NCBI GenBank assembly: GCA_964406945.1
Contig: CAYOTO010000026.1
Span: 1-42,773 of the forward strand
Direction of reading: 5' to 3'
DNA: 42,773 bases
From: UBA2266 sp964406945
GTDB lineage: Bacteria > Planctomycetota > Phycisphaerae > Sedimentisphaerales > Anaerobacaceae
Notes under the pieces: generated by a model
Database searches by the model: none
What the model was told of the DNA's origin: nothing
The model's input: the letters and a program-made list of their open reading frames with translations, nothing else
Position numbers and translations under genes: made by a program
Shown: piece after piece, positions 42,772 to 42,773 of the stretch
How the letters are laid out: each line of letters opens with the position of its first letter
Numbering within the stretch: the first letter of the stretch is position 1

Positions 42772-42773
42772 AT

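Overview
The window most likely comes from an anaerobic member of the Planctomycetota, probably class Phycisphaerae. I infer this from the 16S fragment at the left edge (judged from memory, not by alignment), from three Tat-exported S1 sulfatases of different subfamilies, from a secreted FG-GAP protein, and from a large operon for one-carbon and heterodisulfide-reductase-type redox chemistry. Coding density is high, and most genes sit in short co-directional runs.

Left part (1-13.7 kb): the 5' half of a 16S rRNA gene reads leftward from a strong promoter. Diverging from it are a small membrane-anchored protein (possibly frameshifted), a YjbQ-family protein, and a lipoprotein that joins a flagellar P-ring (FlgI)-like region to HEAT repeats. 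These are followed by full-length SMC with its own terminator, a SAM methyltransferase, a pair of M16 peptidases (one without catalytic residues, one with them), a sulfatase, and a lysine-rich histone H1-like protein.

Middle part (14-27 kb): a four-gene unit encodes two TonB-dependent receptors, a YfiR-family periplasmic protein and a CHASE8-HAMP hybrid histidine kinase. It looks like an outer-membrane uptake or sensing system wired to a two-component kinase. Then come an ornithine cyclodeaminase-family protein and a heparan-sulfamidase-like sulfatase. On the opposite strand lies an iduronate-2-sulfatase-like gene with an FG-GAP gene directly behind it. A tRNA-Ser(GCU) gene closes this part.

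Right part (27-41.3 kb, minus strand): ten genes form one apparent operon. In transcription order they are a divergent MvhD, MetF, a degenerate GltB2-like iron-sulfur protein, GltB2 (FMN domain), a fused glutamine-amidotransferase/GXGXG glutamate synthase subunit, HdrC, HdrB, a 1480-residue tandem HdrA with an inserted GltD-like NAD(P)H module, MvhD and MetV. MetF-MetV-HdrABC-MvhD is the subunit set known from the methylenetetrahydrofolate reductase complex of the acetogen Moorella thermoacetica. Here the same operon also carries a complete glutamate synthase core without its own GltD, while a GltD-like module sits inside HdrA. I consider this the most interesting system in the window: possibly an electron-bifurcating hub that links folate C1 reduction, NAD(P)H, ferredoxin and glutamate synthesis.

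Right edge: a rubrerythrin-like ferritin-fold protein diverges from the operon across a 619-base gap, which holds a candidate operon promoter and a long leader. The C-terminal end of an unidentified gene runs in from the right on the minus strand.
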